A stretch of DNA of 64,000 nucleotides from positions 20,869,167 to 20,933,166 of the forward strand of contig OX421500.1 in the NCBI GenBank assembly GCA_949126835.1, given 5' to 3'. The number at the start of each line of letters is the position of its first letter. The stretch's first letter is position 1. Origin of the DNA: Anisus vortex (Eukaryota > Mollusca > Gastropoda > Planorbidae). The notes below the pieces were generated by a model. That model did no database searches, had not been told where the DNA came from, and saw only the letters and a program-made list of their open reading frames with translations. The position numbers were made by a program, and so were the translations under genes. Positions 11,395 through 23,245 of this stretch are shown piece by piece.

Positions 11395-13605
11395 ATTTAA
11401 GGGTCCAATAGTTATCTTTGTTGGGATGTTAATGTCCAATAGTTGTCTTTGTTATGACTAAACCTAAATGTCCAATAGTTGTCTTTGTTATGACTAAACC
11501 TAAATGTCCAATAGTTGTCTTTGTTATGTCTAAACCTAAATGTCCAATAGTTGTCTTTGTTATGACTAAACCTAAATGTCCAATAGTTGTCTTAGTTATG
11601 ATTTAGCCTAAATGTCCAATAGTGGTCTTTGTTATGACTAAATCTAAATGTCCAATAGTTATCTTTGTTATGACTAAACCTAAATGTCCAATAGTTGTAG
11701 TTGTCTTAGTTATGATTTAGCCTAAATGTCCAATAGTTGTCTTTGTTATGACTAAACCTAAATGTCCAATAGTTGTCTTTGTTATGAATAAACCTAAATG
11801 TCCAATAGTTGTCTTTGTTATGACTAAGCCTAAATGTCCAATAGTTGTCTTTGTTATGACTAAACCTTAATGTCCAATAGTTGTCTTAGTTATGATTTAG
11901 CCTAAATGTCCAATAGTTGTCTTTGTTATGACTAAACCTAAATGTCCAATAGTTATCTTTGTTATGACTAAACCTAAATGTCCAATAGTTGTCTTTGTTT
12001 TGACTAAACCTAAATGTCCAATAGTTGTTATAGTTATGCTTTAGCCTAAATGTCCAATAGTTGTCTTTGTTATGACTAAACCTAAATGTCCAATAGTTGT
12101 TATAGTTATGATTTAGCCTAAATGTCCAATAGTTGTCTTTGTTATGACTAAACCTAAATGTCCAATAGTTGTCTTTGTTATGACTAAATCTAAATGTCCA
12201 ATAGTTGTCTTAGTTATGATTTAGCCTAAATGTCCAATAGTTGTCTTTGTTATGACTAAACCTAAATGTCCAATAGTTGTCTTTGTTATGACTAAACCTA
12301 AATGTCCAATAGTTGTCTTTGTTATGACTAAACCTAAATGTCCAATAGTTGTCTTTGTTATGACTAAACCTAAATGTCCAATAGTTGTCTTTGTTATGAC
12401 TAAACCTAAATGTCCAATAGTTGTCTTTGTTATGACTAAACCTAAATGTCCAATAGTTGTCTTAGTTATTATTTAGCCTAAATGTCCAATAGTTGTCTTT
12501 GTTATGACTAAACCTAAATGTCCAATAGTTATCTTTGTTATGACTAAACCTAAATGTCCAATAGTTGTCTTTGTTATGACTAAACCTAAATGTCCAATAG
12601 TTGTTATAGTTATGATTTAGCCTAAATGTCCAATAGTTGTCTTTGTTATGACTAAACCTAAATGTCCAATAGTTGTCTTTGTTATGACTAAACCTAAATG
12701 TCCAATAGTTGTCTTAGTTATGATTTAGCCTAAATGTCCAATAGTTGTCTTTGTTATGACTAAACCTAAATGTCCAATAGTTGTCTTAGTTATGATTTAG
12801 CCTAAATGTCCAATAGTTTTCTTTGTTATGACTAAACCTAAATGTCCAATAGTTATCTTTGTTATGACTAAACCTAAATGTCCAATAGTTGTTATAGTTA
12901 TGATTTAGCCTAAATGTTCAATAGTTATCTTTGTTATGACTAAACCTAAATGTCCAATAGTTGTCTTTGTTATGACTAAACCTAAATGTCCAAAAGTTGT
13001 CTTTGTTATGACTAAACCTAAATGTCCAATAGTTGTCTTTGTTATGACTAAACCTAAAAGTCCAATAGTTGTCTTTGTTATGACTAAACCTAAATGTCCA
13101 ATAGTTGTCTTTGTTATGACTAAACCTAAATGTCCAATAGTTGTCTTAGTTATGATTTAGCCTAAATGTCCAATAGTTGTCTTTGTTATGACTAAACCTA
13201 AATGTCCAATAGTTGTCTTCGTTATGACTAAACCTAAATGTCCAATAGTTTTCTTTGTTATGACTAAACCTAAATGTCCAATAGTTGTCTTTGTTCTGAC
13301 TAAACCTAAATGTCCAATAGTTGTCTTTGTTATGACTAAGCTCAAATGTCCAATAGTTGTTTTAGGTATGACTAAGCGTAAATGTCCAATATTTGTCTTT
13401 GTTGGTGTTTATATGTCCAATACTTGTCTTTGTCAAGGTTTAGCAAACTGTCCAATATTTGACTTTGTTACGGTTTAGCCTAAATGTCCAATAGTTGTCC
13501 TTGTTGTTGTGTTAAGGACCAATAGTTTTCTCTGTTGCGTTATATATGTCCAATACTTGTCTTTGTCAAGGTTTAGCAAACTGTTCAATATCTGACTTTG
13601 TGTGT
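11395..13605. repeat. 36-bp minisatellite, about 57 units
   Basis: The unit is 36 bp and includes the nearly invariant CTAAATGTCCAATAGTTGTC. Two main variants alternate irregularly: ATGACTAAAC…CTTTGTT and ATGATTTAGC…CTTAGTT, with a rarer TATAGTT form. Because 36 is a multiple of three, blocks stay open and encode 12-residue repeats (MTKPKCPIVVFV), but variant units carry TAG stops, so no long protein results. The last 200 bp decay; two near-identical blocks starting near 13408 and 13540 share TGTCCAATACTTGTCTTTG. Confidence 0.97.
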
Positions 13606-14211
13606 ATTTTAAACCCAAAACATAAGAAATGTGTTTCCATAAATCTTAATATTTAACTGTGATAGTAGTCCTTAATAGTCCGTCCACGAAATAAACAAGA
13701 TTCTAGGCTTTTATAGTTTTTCAATAGCTCTTTTGAAACATTGTACATTCTGCTTGTATGCTTTACTTTTAGATAGTAAGTTAATATAATAACTATCGAC
13801 AATAGACATCTTCAATTAAATATTCTGCACTTACGGAACCTTTTCCATTGATTTTTAGAGATTTAAAATTTAGCTTTGAATGTTTATTTACATCGCATGA
13901 CAGTGTTTTATATATTTTTTACGTCACATTGTTAAAATAATGAAATTTAAAAATAAAACCTAAATAAGCCTTCAGTAAGACGGCAGACATTTGTCACCAC
14001 TAGACAAAGTAAACAAACATCACTACTTTTTGTCACGTGATTGCAGACGCCATATAGCTCTAATTGCAGTTTAAACACTATTATAAATATACATAAACAA
14101 ATATCTCCAATACCTAGACTATATTATCCTATGTATAAACCAATAAATCTGCACGATATATGCTATGTATACACATTTATAACTATCTATAAAATAGACA
14201 TTATATACTAA
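13606..14211. other. No gene seen
   Basis: AT-rich unique sequence between the minisatellite and a SINE. No protein-like frame or repeat recognised. Confidence 0.55.
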
Positions 14212-14462
14212 CGGGGTCACGGATGCCGAGCGGCAGAACGTTCGACCGGCGTTATGAAGCTATTGAGTTTTTCTCGGAACTAGAGGGTGCCCCTGAGTCT
14301 ACCCAGCTCGGATGCTTAGGCTACCTGACTTTAGTTGGGGTAAAGTAAAGATGGCTGGGCATTATGCTGGCCACGCAATCCTCTAGTATGCTTGTGTCCA
14401 CAGAAAATGGTGAGCGCTGCTTCATAGGCCCCATGGATCAATTTGGTCCAACGGGATACTTT
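14212..14462 (+). mobile_element. tRNA-derived SINE, plus orientation
   Basis: Starts GGGGTCACGGATGCCGAGCG, a tRNA-like head with an A-box (ATGCCGAGCGG, 14223-14233). The B-box region is degraded. The body and 3' part match the family (CCCAGCTC, TTAGTTGGGGTAAAGTAAAG, GGGCATTATGCTGGCCACGC, CATGGATCAATTTGGTCC), ending at ACGGGATAC and a T/A-rich tail. Confidence 0.88.
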
Positions 14463-14589
14463 TTAAATATTCAACCATCTCATATTATCTCCATAGACGG
14501 TCCTACAGTGCAGAAAACGCAAGACCTATTCGTTCTTTGAATTTTAGTCTTGTGTTTTAAAAGTTTCAATTCCGTTTTAATTTGTTGAC

Positions 14590-14680
14590 TAGGTTGATTT
14601 GTTCAGGCAACCCATTCCGCGCCCGAATGTTACATAGAAAAGAAATAATCTCCATATATTTGACAAGTACTTTACTGTCT
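14590..14680 (-). pseudogene. LINE fragment (N-I-R-A-R-N-G-L-P-E-Q peptide), decayed
   Basis: The minus strand translates to N-I-R-A-R-N-G-L-P-E-Q-I-N, homologous to the SGIRAWNRLPEQ-type peptide of the 61.6 kb copy. The family's 3' end is not clearly recognisable here. Non-functional remnant. Confidence 0.65.
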
Positions 14681-15408
14681 TTTATATTGAGGAAAACGAT
14701 AATATGTGGTTGTGATTTACTATGTCTTTAAATAAGTAACAATTTGAAGACAAAAACTTAAGGAAAAAACTTCAACAATTACACCAAGAAGAAGTTACGT
14801 GATTGTAAGCATGTATGACAATTACACATGTTTTCTGTATGCTTGTTCCAAAAAGCTTCTCGTCCATCTTACAATCTTACAATCACGCCAGATTTCTCGT
14901 GTTTCCATGTTCCCCTCTAGTTCCCGTTCCTCTCAGGAACCTCTCTGACAATTATAAAGCAGCCATAGCCTGGGCACTTACTTTCTACGAATATCCCGTA
15001 ATTAATACTAGCATGAGAGTGGGCGCCCAATCCACTCCCTTCTCTCTCACGGACATGGGTAATCTACTTGAAAGGCGCCCCACGGGGTGCGTGTTTTTTT
15101 TTTTTTTGGGGGGGGGGGGGAGTTAAGAACGTCACGTGAACACAGCAACAATAAATACAAAAGTAAAACAAACAAAAAAAAACAGAACGAGAAAACGAAA
15201 CAAATTAAGTTGGAAGCCTTAAAAAGTCTAAAAGGACGGCAACTTAACGTAACTGGGAATGACAATGAAACATAAACCATGGTCGAGAAATGTGGCGGTT
15301 TGTTAGGCGACCCGCGGAGCGCTTCTGGCGTGTCCAATAACCTTTTAGAGGCGGGGGGTGGGGAAGATTTAGGAAAAAGAAAGAAGTGGGATGAGCGGGG
15401 ATGTGGAG

Positions 15409-15410
<2 letters not shown>
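14681..15410. other. No gene seen; G and T homopolymers
   Basis: Holds a T run followed by a G run at about 15094-15120. The open frames here are short and rich in low-complexity residues; none resembles a known family. Confidence 0.5.

Positions 15411-15413
<3 letters not shown>

Positions 15414-15454
<41 letters not shown>
15414..15454. repeat. CT dinucleotide microsatellite
   Basis: About 40 bp of CT repeat (GA on the other strand). Confidence 0.95.
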
Positions 15455-15456
<2 letters not shown>

Positions 15457-15860
15457 CGGGAGGTAACAGTAGTAATGAGGATGTATAAAGCATTGAGTCA
15501 ACGCCTCAATCCCGTGGCAGACGTTGGCTGACATTGTAAGGCAGTGAATACATTTCTGCAAAGCTCATACTGGAAAGGTGACTTAAGGCTAGAAAATTTT
15601 GCCTTGACATGTTAACATGTCTTCTCAGAGTAGCACATGTGTCTTAAATATTAGATGTACACACACTCAAAATAACGTCAAGGTGGGGGACATGGGGGTG
15701 GTGGGGGACTTGGGGGTGGGGTCATGGGGGGGTTGGGAGTTGTTCGGGATGAAGTTTGTGATGCGCCTTTCTACACGCGATCCAACTTAATTTATACAAA
15801 TATTTAGTCTTGAACTTCTTGTTTTATGCATTTAATCAGATGTTCGCAGAAAGACCTTAG

Positions 15861-15863
<3 letters not shown>
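15455..15863. other. No gene seen; G-rich patch
   Basis: A G-rich patch around 15684-15745 (GGTGGGGGAC-type repeats) has several G-runs on one strand and could form G-quadruplexes. No gene. Confidence 0.5.
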
Positions 15864-15959
<96 letters not shown>

Positions 15960-15968
15960 TATATATAT
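15864..15968. repeat. TA dinucleotide tract, about 105 bp
   Basis: TA repeat interrupted once (TAATATA near 15951). This is the longest such tract in the window. Confidence 0.96.
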
Positions 15969-16189
15969 AGAAGTAAATTAAGCCAAAATTATTCTAGGAT
16001 AGATTAGGAAGTGACTTTATCCTTTGGCTTCTCTCGTGTCTGGTTTCCATTTCAGCGTTCGCTAGTTTTACTAGATGAAATTAGTTCGATAATACAATAC
16101 CTTAATATTTCTTAATAACTGTTAAAGAGACTAACACTTCGTCTGATATTACCAATAATTTATTCATATATATATAAGTGTATATTATT

Positions 16190-16385
16190 GCACTTATCTA
16201 TCTTTCTCTTTATCAATCAATCAATTAATCTATCTATTTATCAATCTATCTATCTATATATATATATATATATATATACCTATATATGTATAAATCGATT
16301 TATCTATCTATCCTCAGACTATCTACCTATCCATGTAATTGTCTATTTACATTCGTATCTCTCCTGTCTAATTGTTTATCTGTCT
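16190..16385. repeat. Degenerate TATC/TCAA and TA microsatellite
   Basis: TCAATCAATCTATCTATT-type tetranucleotides grade into a TA tract at about 16255-16278, then back to TATC variants. The Ile/Ser/Tyr-rich frame here is an artefact of the repeat. Confidence 0.85.
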
Positions 16386-17205
16386 TTTAGTGCAGCAGTG
16401 ATGGGAAATGTATAGCTAATCTATACACACCGGTCTATGAACATAGTCCAACTTACTATAGACCTGGTCGGAAGAAAAACAAACATTACCTTTAAGATGA
16501 GACGATGTCTCCAAAGGAAGAATTTAACTTATGTGTTATCTGTGGGGGTAGTAAGAGTAAATGTTTATGTTTGGGTTTTGTTAATGCTTTATGTACGTTT
16601 TCTATAAGTCTTCTGTGTGGGTTTAGACTTTAGTGTCATCTTTGTGCGAGCTGTGTTTATTTCTGTTTGTGTTATCTAGTCTGTGTATATGTTTGTGTCG
16701 ATGTGAATATCGGGTTTAATTTGTTAGTTAATTGTGTGGGTTTTTGCAGAAGGGTAACAAAAAGAAGTTGTTATTCTCCGTCATTTGCATACTCTATTTC
16801 ATGTAACCAAATAAATAAAACTAGAGTTGATCATAAAGAATGGGTTTGCTTTGACATAATAAAATATTCAAAATACATTGTGCAATGATGCGGATATCCT
16901 TTTACTACATTAGATATATTACCATAATATAATAAAAGGGACTCTAATGCTCTAGAGAAAGTATTCTTGGAAATTTAGGAATAATATCTGAACCATCACA
17001 CTTTAAACTACGTCAAAAATAGAACTTAAGCTTGGATGACGTTATGCATTGTCATTGTATAGCGTACCTTGTACAAGAACTTGACCAAACTAATCTTATC
17101 TTATTTGTTAAAGACGCGCCTTCTTTACAAAATTGTATTGATTCATACGGTTTCCTTTGTTAGAGTCCAGACAATTTATTAAAATGTAATCAATAAAATT
17201 TAGCT
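16386..17205. other. No gene seen
   Basis: Unique sequence. The open frame at 16667-16888 has no recognisable domain or splice context. Confidence 0.5.
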
Positions 17206-17475
17206 CCTGTTTACTTTTCTTTCTAGGTCTGCCAACCCATTTTTTTTTTCACCGAATGCCTGCAATGGCAGACACTTTGGTAGCGGTAACGCGTATGGTT
17301 GCCATTTCAATGGTTTCTTGTTGAAATCTTGATTTAGAAAAACCCGGCGATGTTGTTGGGGTACTAATGGATGCCCTCCGACTTTATCCATCTGGGTACA
17401 TGGAACACGTGTGAGAAAGCAATAAGCGACTTTGCATTGTGCTGGCCACATGATTACATGCTATTTAGTTGCCAA
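17206..17475 (+). mobile_element. Degenerate SINE-like remnant
   Basis: 17430-17458 (GACTTTGCATTGTGCTGGCC and following) matches the conserved body of the main SINE in plus orientation. Upstream sequence keeps only scattered similarity to the tRNA-like head. Boundaries are approximate. Confidence 0.5.
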
Positions 17476-17516
17476 AGGGACTGATAAACTTCGCTTCAAT
17501 AAAACTACACAGCGAG

Positions 17517-17830
17517 ATGATATGAACATGGAGACAAAGCATGTTGGATGAGGCTGGAATAGCTGGAAAGAGCTGGGAAGAATTCAAGTGGTAAGTTCAA
17601 CGGACTGTCAACCAACACGTTGTGGGTTCTAACCCTTCTGCCAACCAATCCCTGCCGCCCTATAGGAGTTCTGGGCCAAGTGGACGTTATAATCTTCTAT
17701 CTAGAAGGAACGTCTATAAACTTATAAGACTTGCAAGAGACCGTGGAGAGTGGCGTGCTATGACAGAGGCCCTATGTTCCACAAGGAACCCAAAGGACAG
17801 ATGATGATGAAGATGATCTGATAAAATGCT
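17517..17830 (+). pseudogene. LINE ORF2 C-terminus (LARDRGEWRAM type), split by a SINE
   Basis: 17524-17582 encodes C-W-M-R-L-E, then after a frameshift A-G-K-S-W-E-E-F-K-W. The frame resumes at about 17719 as I-R-L-A-R-D-R-G-E-W-R-A-M and continues to a stop at 17802-17804 (…N-P-K-D-R). The pattern W…D…W…LARDR..WR is typical of the extreme C-terminus of non-LTR ORF2 proteins. A TGATGATGAAGATGAT tail follows. A second, related fragment lies at 26615. The copy is broken by a frameshift and by the inserted SINE, so it is inactive. Confidence 0.75.
17583..17718 (+). mobile_element. Second tRNA-like SINE, nested in a LINE
   Basis: This stretch interrupts the LINE reading frame between F-K-W and I-R-L-A-R-D. 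It begins GTGGTAAGTTCAACGG (A-box-like) and has a B-box-like GGTTCTAACCC at 17625-17635. It ends ATAATCTTCTATCTAGAAGG and ACGTCTATAA. That end closely matches the 3' end of the LINE family at 1.7, 29.8 and 61.6 kb, which suggests a SINE with a LINE-derived tail. Confidence 0.65.
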
Positions 17831-19183
17831 TAAAAACGAGAACAAACACATTTTATGGTTACTGAGAATCTGTCAATAAATAACGTCTTAGTTCTTTGGC
17901 AATATAATTACAATGAAAAAACCAAAACATTCTACAACTCAGGCATGACCTTAAACATCTCAGAATTCCGTTGCAAGAAACAATCACAACTCTTTAATGA
18001 AAAACAAAAAGAGAACATCAACAACACTAAGCATATAATTTGGTTGAAATATAATTAATTTCCTTTATAAAAATGGTAAAAATGTTTATTATATTTTGAA
18101 AATCAACAGGCCCCCAAAGCATTATTCTGTTTAAGGCAACTAAAGGTATAGTCTACACTATTTAGACTTGGATCATTTTATTAAGATGACGTCAGATACA
18201 GACAACAACAACAACCATAATAGAAAATCTCAAGGAACAAAAACAAATATTACACCATCGTCACGCAAAGTCATACAAAATAAAATAAAACATTAAAAAA
18301 ATATCACTAATAATCCTGACGTTATTTATGAACAGCCCCTGCAAGTTGATACCTGTACGATAAGCATGTAGGAACAGAAACGAGTTGGGGAGAAAACTCT
18401 TAACAACATGCAGAAAAAACAACAACATAGGTACGGCGTTTTCTGTACTAGCAGCTTCCACTGCCATTTGCATTACGATTCAGTGTTGACCTTCTCCTCC
18501 TTAGCACTGTCCTTTAATTGTTGATGTTGTTGCGGAGAGTTGCAGGCCATTGTGACGTCACGGATTGACCCTAAGAATCGAGCTGTGGACGGCATAACGT
18601 CACTGCACACGCTCGGTTCTCCAGGGTAAACGGGTGACGCACATATATGATCTCAAGGTCGTTGCAGGTCGTCAAAGGTCTTTTAGCTGCAGGGGGTCAT
18701 TATGTAAGGCTACACGGTAAAATGAAACAAACAATAACAAACAAGTGATAAATTGTTGTTAGAATTCAGCCTGGGGAGACTAACATTGTTTAGAACTTCA
18801 CATATCAATATTTTCGTAAATTTAATTATTAGATTAAGATTTATTGTATCCTTTGGGCGTCCTCAAATATTTTTTTAGAAGAAGAGGCGAATATCGAAAT
18901 AGATCGGTAGGTTGGTATGTAGGTAGGTTGATAGATACATAGATAGGTGGATATAGACAGGTATATAAAATGAATAATTAAAGGCTTTTCATTTCAAAAC
19001 ATACTTTGGAAATCTATAGTGTAAGGCTGCTCACTCCCCTATTGGGGTCAAAGGCAGTAAGTAAGTAAACATATACTTTCAAAAGTGCTAATGCAAAAGT
19101 CAAGCGTAAAGATGATAAGTGGAGCAGGAGATAGGGCATGATTCCACTCACAATAGATCACAATAATTGTATAGTTGCATTGT
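17831..19183. other. No gene seen; possible regulatory patches
   Basis: Unique AT-rich sequence with a CRE-like TGACGTCA near 18185 and a GC-richer patch at about 18510-18720. 18895-18965 is a degenerate GATAGGTA microsatellite. 19025-19060 (CTCACTCCCCTATTGGGG) has the feel of a dispersed repeat but no second copy here. No protein-like frame. Confidence 0.5.
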
Positions 19184-19343
19184 ACAGGACAGTGCCATCA
19201 AACAGGATAGTGCCATCAAACAGGATCGTACCATCAAACAGCATTGTGTCAACAAACAGGATAGTGCCATCAAACAGCATAGTGCCATCAAACAGGATAG
19301 TGCCATTAAACAGCATAGCGCCATTAAACAGCATAGCGCCATT
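19184..19343. repeat. 18-bp minisatellite, about 9 units
   Basis: Unit ACAGGATAGTGCCATCAA with variants (AGCATAGTG, ATTAA). The period is a multiple of three, giving open frames on both strands that are not credible genes. Confidence 0.95.
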
Positions 19344-21688
19344 GTGGAGCATTCTTCTCTCTCTCCTATTAGTCCCGTGATATACTATGGCACTACTATG
19401 GCGGTACATCGAATCTTAAATAAGAAGTGCTCACCCAAAAAGCCATCCGAACCTTACGGCCTTAAATCAACTCGACACACTCACACACATAAACTTAGCT
19501 ATTCGTCTTGCGTATGCACGAAATGCAAGACACGCATGAGTTCCTCGCCCCGTCCCCCCACTCCTCCCCCCGTCTCACAGAACCCTGAGAGTACTTGTTA
19601 CTTTTTTTTTCTCTACCTCTGGCGTCGAAACATCAAAGACGTTCCTCCCAGACGTTTTGTCATCAGCTGTACGTCTGTGTCTTACAAGACAATGTCCGCA
19701 TTTGTAAGTGAATGCTAAGAGAAAACGAAGAAAACAACCCAAAAAAGAAAACAACTGCTGACAAATATAGACAAAATGTTCAGCATACCAGCATCTCTTT
19801 GACTCTTTGACGTCCACATTCAACAATTTCTTCCAGTGTCTACACATATTGAAAGTGTGACTGTAAAAAAAGTCTTGTCCACACTTTTAAGACTGCGAAA
19901 AGGAAAGGGTTAAAACATTATTTACAGGGAAGATGGTCAAAGGAGAAAGATAATATTAATAATAAAAAAACTGGAAGATTTTAAATATTACTTGAAGGAA
20001 TGTGACAAAAGTTGAAGCAGTGATTGAAATAATGGTGAATGGAAATATTTCATCGAGGATAAAAGAAAATGACATGTCAGCAAAGGCTGTAAGTTGGACT
20101 TAAAATTATTGAAGACACTTCAGGGACAAAGAAATCATAAACTGTAAGAAAGACATTAAAAGAACGACAGAAATTAGGAGAGACAGAGAGAGAGAAGCAG
20201 ATAGGAAGAGAGAAAAGCAGCGATGATATAGAGGCATACGGGTTATTAGAAAGATATTTAGACAGAGAAAAATATAGATAAATAGGTAGATATACATACT
20301 GACATAAGACTAGATAGATAAACATATAGACAGACCAACAGACAGTTGATACAACTTTTATTGTGACACAGTCTTAAACAAGTCAATTATATATCATATA
20401 TCCTTTTAACTAATGATACTTCTTTTCTATAAATAGTATTCAAAGAATTATAATAAAAATGGCAACGGCAAACTTGGCCGAACAGCACAACAGTAAAAAA
20501 AAAAAAGAACGGATAAAGTCAAATCGGCAACTTGAAAAAAGCGATGTGAAGTGGCCAGGTCAAGTTGGCAATATCTAGTAATTACTACTCTAAAACGCGA
20601 AACTGTGATAATTATAATATGATTGCAAGGCGTCTGTTGACTTATGCACGGGCAGTGCTTTACCTTTGCTTTTATCGCTGTTGCGATTTTCACCATTGCC
20701 ATTTTTTCGTTGCCATTTTTCCTTTCACATTTGTACGTTGCAATTTTTACCGTAATAATTTTACCAATTTAACCAAATTTTTTATTAAATTTTCACAGGA
20801 AAGGTATATTGCTAATATTCTTTCATTTTTCTAGCACTTTCCAATCATTTGATTAGATCTAACTAAACACCACAAATTATACAAAACAAAATATATTTAT
20901 TTAGTAAATATTTCATCGACCGACTTTACAATAATAACGCAAATGACATAATTTTAAATTTTAAAATAACCTGTTCCCTAGTTTAAAAAAAATACGTTTT
21001 TTTTCTGTTTATTTTTGCTAAAAGAAAAAAAAATTACGGGAACCCAGCTTTGCTAGACAAGTAACAAAAAACTATCAAAGGATGAAAAGTAAAATGGGAA
21101 AGAAATAAATCCACGGCGTTACGCCAAACTCTGGAGAAACGTTTAAGTCTCGCAATTTGTCACCCCCCCCCCCCCCCCCCCCCTTACACCCCAGCAGAAA
21201 CACAAACAAAAACAACGGGTTACTTCCCTCCTTTGATGCAATAATAGAAACGATTTCCACGAGGCATTCCGTCTCTCACCGTCGGCTCAAACATCAAAAG
21301 GCATCGCTCTACCAATGAGTGACGAGGCCGGTCGCGAGGTGAGAAATCCATCTTGCAAAAAACATCACTTTTCGAAAAGGGAGATAAAAACAAACAAAAA
21401 ACTGTTGAGAAAGATAAAAGTAAATACGAAAAAAATATATAAGTAAATAAAAAGAAACAAGAAAGACAACTTTCTTTTGTAAAAACAATATTTGGTGTGT
21501 GCTTGTGTTTTCAAATTGTTTTTGAGAGGGGGAGAGGGGTCACGTTGTAAGATGTAAATTGTAAATTATCAAAGAAAATGTCTTGTTTTTTGTCTTGTGT
21601 GTAAATAGCAAATGTTCGAAATGCTATTATTGTACAGTTGTTAAGTTGTTCCATTGTTGATTGATATAGCGTAGCCGTTTAAGCTAGA
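19344..21688. other. No gene seen; homopolymer and GA patches
   Basis: Holds a GA-rich patch (20178-20220) and a 21-bp C run at 21163-21183. Around 20460-20760 are repeated short TTGCCATTTTT-like segments. Open frames are short and low complexity. No gene family recognised. Confidence 0.5.
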
Positions 21689-22519
21689 CCGGGGTTTCCC
21701 CGAACCTTTCGCTTACATGGTCCAGTTCTTTTTATCCTACTACTTCGTGACCTACTAATACTTTTTAGCACCGAATACTTAGCTAATACGTAGCATGACA
21801 GATGTTAGTTTCTACACAATGTTCGTGTATAGTTTATAACATAATAGAATCTCAATGTCTTCACTAGTGGGCTGTAGCTGGATGCAAATATCACAAAATG
21901 TATTTTTCTTTAAGGCTAAATGTACTGTTATATAGATGTATAGCTAATACCATCATGAAAACATGATTTAGATTTTGAGCTTATTATCTTCTTTTGCTTC
22001 CGGAATATTATTGCCTCCCCCCTCCCACTTTAGTAGAACGAACTCGAGTAAGATTTTTACTAGTTAGTACCTGAGTATTACAGGTAATATTATTCCAATG
22101 GTCAGCAAAACATTTGGTACTTATTAATTTATAAGAGGAGTTCTTACATCTGAATTCCAATTTAAGTTGATTTAAAATACTGACATTTAAAAGATATTTA
22201 GCCTACTGATGCTTACACAAGACTTTTAATTTAGGATTTTAAAAAATTTAGTTGTATCTAAAACGTTAAATTTCTTAATAAAAATATTGTATTATAAATG
22301 CTTGTGAGTTTGTTGTTCTAGGTATTTGGGAGCAGAATAGAGAGGTATCGAAACTGTTTCCACCCTCGTTAAAAAAGTAATTTACGAGCCTTGCTTGATC
22401 TTGGCTTTCGTTTATTGGTGTAGACATTCGGATAGTAATCAGATGGGCTCGTAAAATCTGATCATTGTCAGGATTTAATTTCCGCCATTTAAAAAACAAA
22501 TATAGTTACATCGTTGGGC

Positions 22520-22574
22520 TTTAGTATTTAGTATTTAGTATATAGTATTTAGTATTTAGTATTTAGTATTTAGT
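22520..22574. repeat. 7-bp microsatellite (TTTAGTA)n
   Basis: About seven tandem copies of TTTAGTA with one TATAGTA variant. Confidence 0.93.
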
Positions 22575-22675
22575 GATTATTGTATTTTTTTTAAAAGAGT
22601 AATGTTTTTTTGAAAACGGCTATCTTTTCCAGATTTTGATAGAACATTGTAATTTCAAATCGATGCTTTGGAGTA

Positions 22676-22758
22676 TCTATCGATGTATCTTTCTATTGAT
22701 CATTCTAAATGTCTACCTATCTATCTTCTATCTATCTAACTATCTATCTATATATATA
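22676..22758. repeat. Degenerate TATC microsatellite
   Basis: TATC/TAAC tetranucleotides ending in TATATATA, which also serves as the left flank of the adjacent MITE. Confidence 0.8.
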
Positions 22759-22985
22759 CAGTGCTTTTTTTTAAAATAAAAAATAGGTGCCGGTACTCAG
22801 TGATGGATTGCCTAACTTTTAAAGCAGTTTCGCATTTTATATTTTAATTCTTATTGTGCCCAATTTTAAAATAATGCAATTTGAACAAATTAATAATATT
22901 ATAAATTAATAATAAACGTTAAATTACAAGAAAAGTTAATAATTTTTTCCCCACATTACGCCGTACCGTCACAAAAAAAGCACTG
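22759..22985. mobile_element. hAT-like MITE, 227 bp, inserted in TATATATA
   Basis: The ends are CAGTGCTTTTTTT and its inverted copy (…AAAAAAAGCACTG), with a second conserved block inside (GTGCCGGTAC / GTGACGGTAC). The flanks TATATATA (22751-22758) and TATATATA (22986-22993) are identical, but low complexity weakens them as proof. The interior is AT-rich and non-coding. Confidence 0.8.
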
Positions 22986-23245
22986 TATATATATCGTCGT
23001 CGGCATCCGCCCGTCTCCAAGAATATATATATAGTCTATATATATCAAATTAACTAACTAACTAACTGTCTAACTATCAGTTTTTATCTTTTTAAGTCAA
23101 TACTTTTCCTATCTATGCATTTAAACTCTTTATAGAATCTACTTATTCAAGTCAGTTAGCAGATTTATATATTGTATATAGGCCTATAGTTAGAAATACC
23201 CATATTCAATTATCCAAGTATTCTTAACTCCTATGCAAGAACAAA

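Noticed and set aside
12252..13478. MTKPKCPIVVFV repeat proteins
   Set aside because: Blocks are interrupted by variant units with TAG stops and occur on both strands; no start or splice context.
22501..22580. Telomere-like repeat (TTTAGTA)n
   Set aside because: The unit is not TTAGGG and the array is 55 bp inside unique sequence; it is an ordinary microsatellite.
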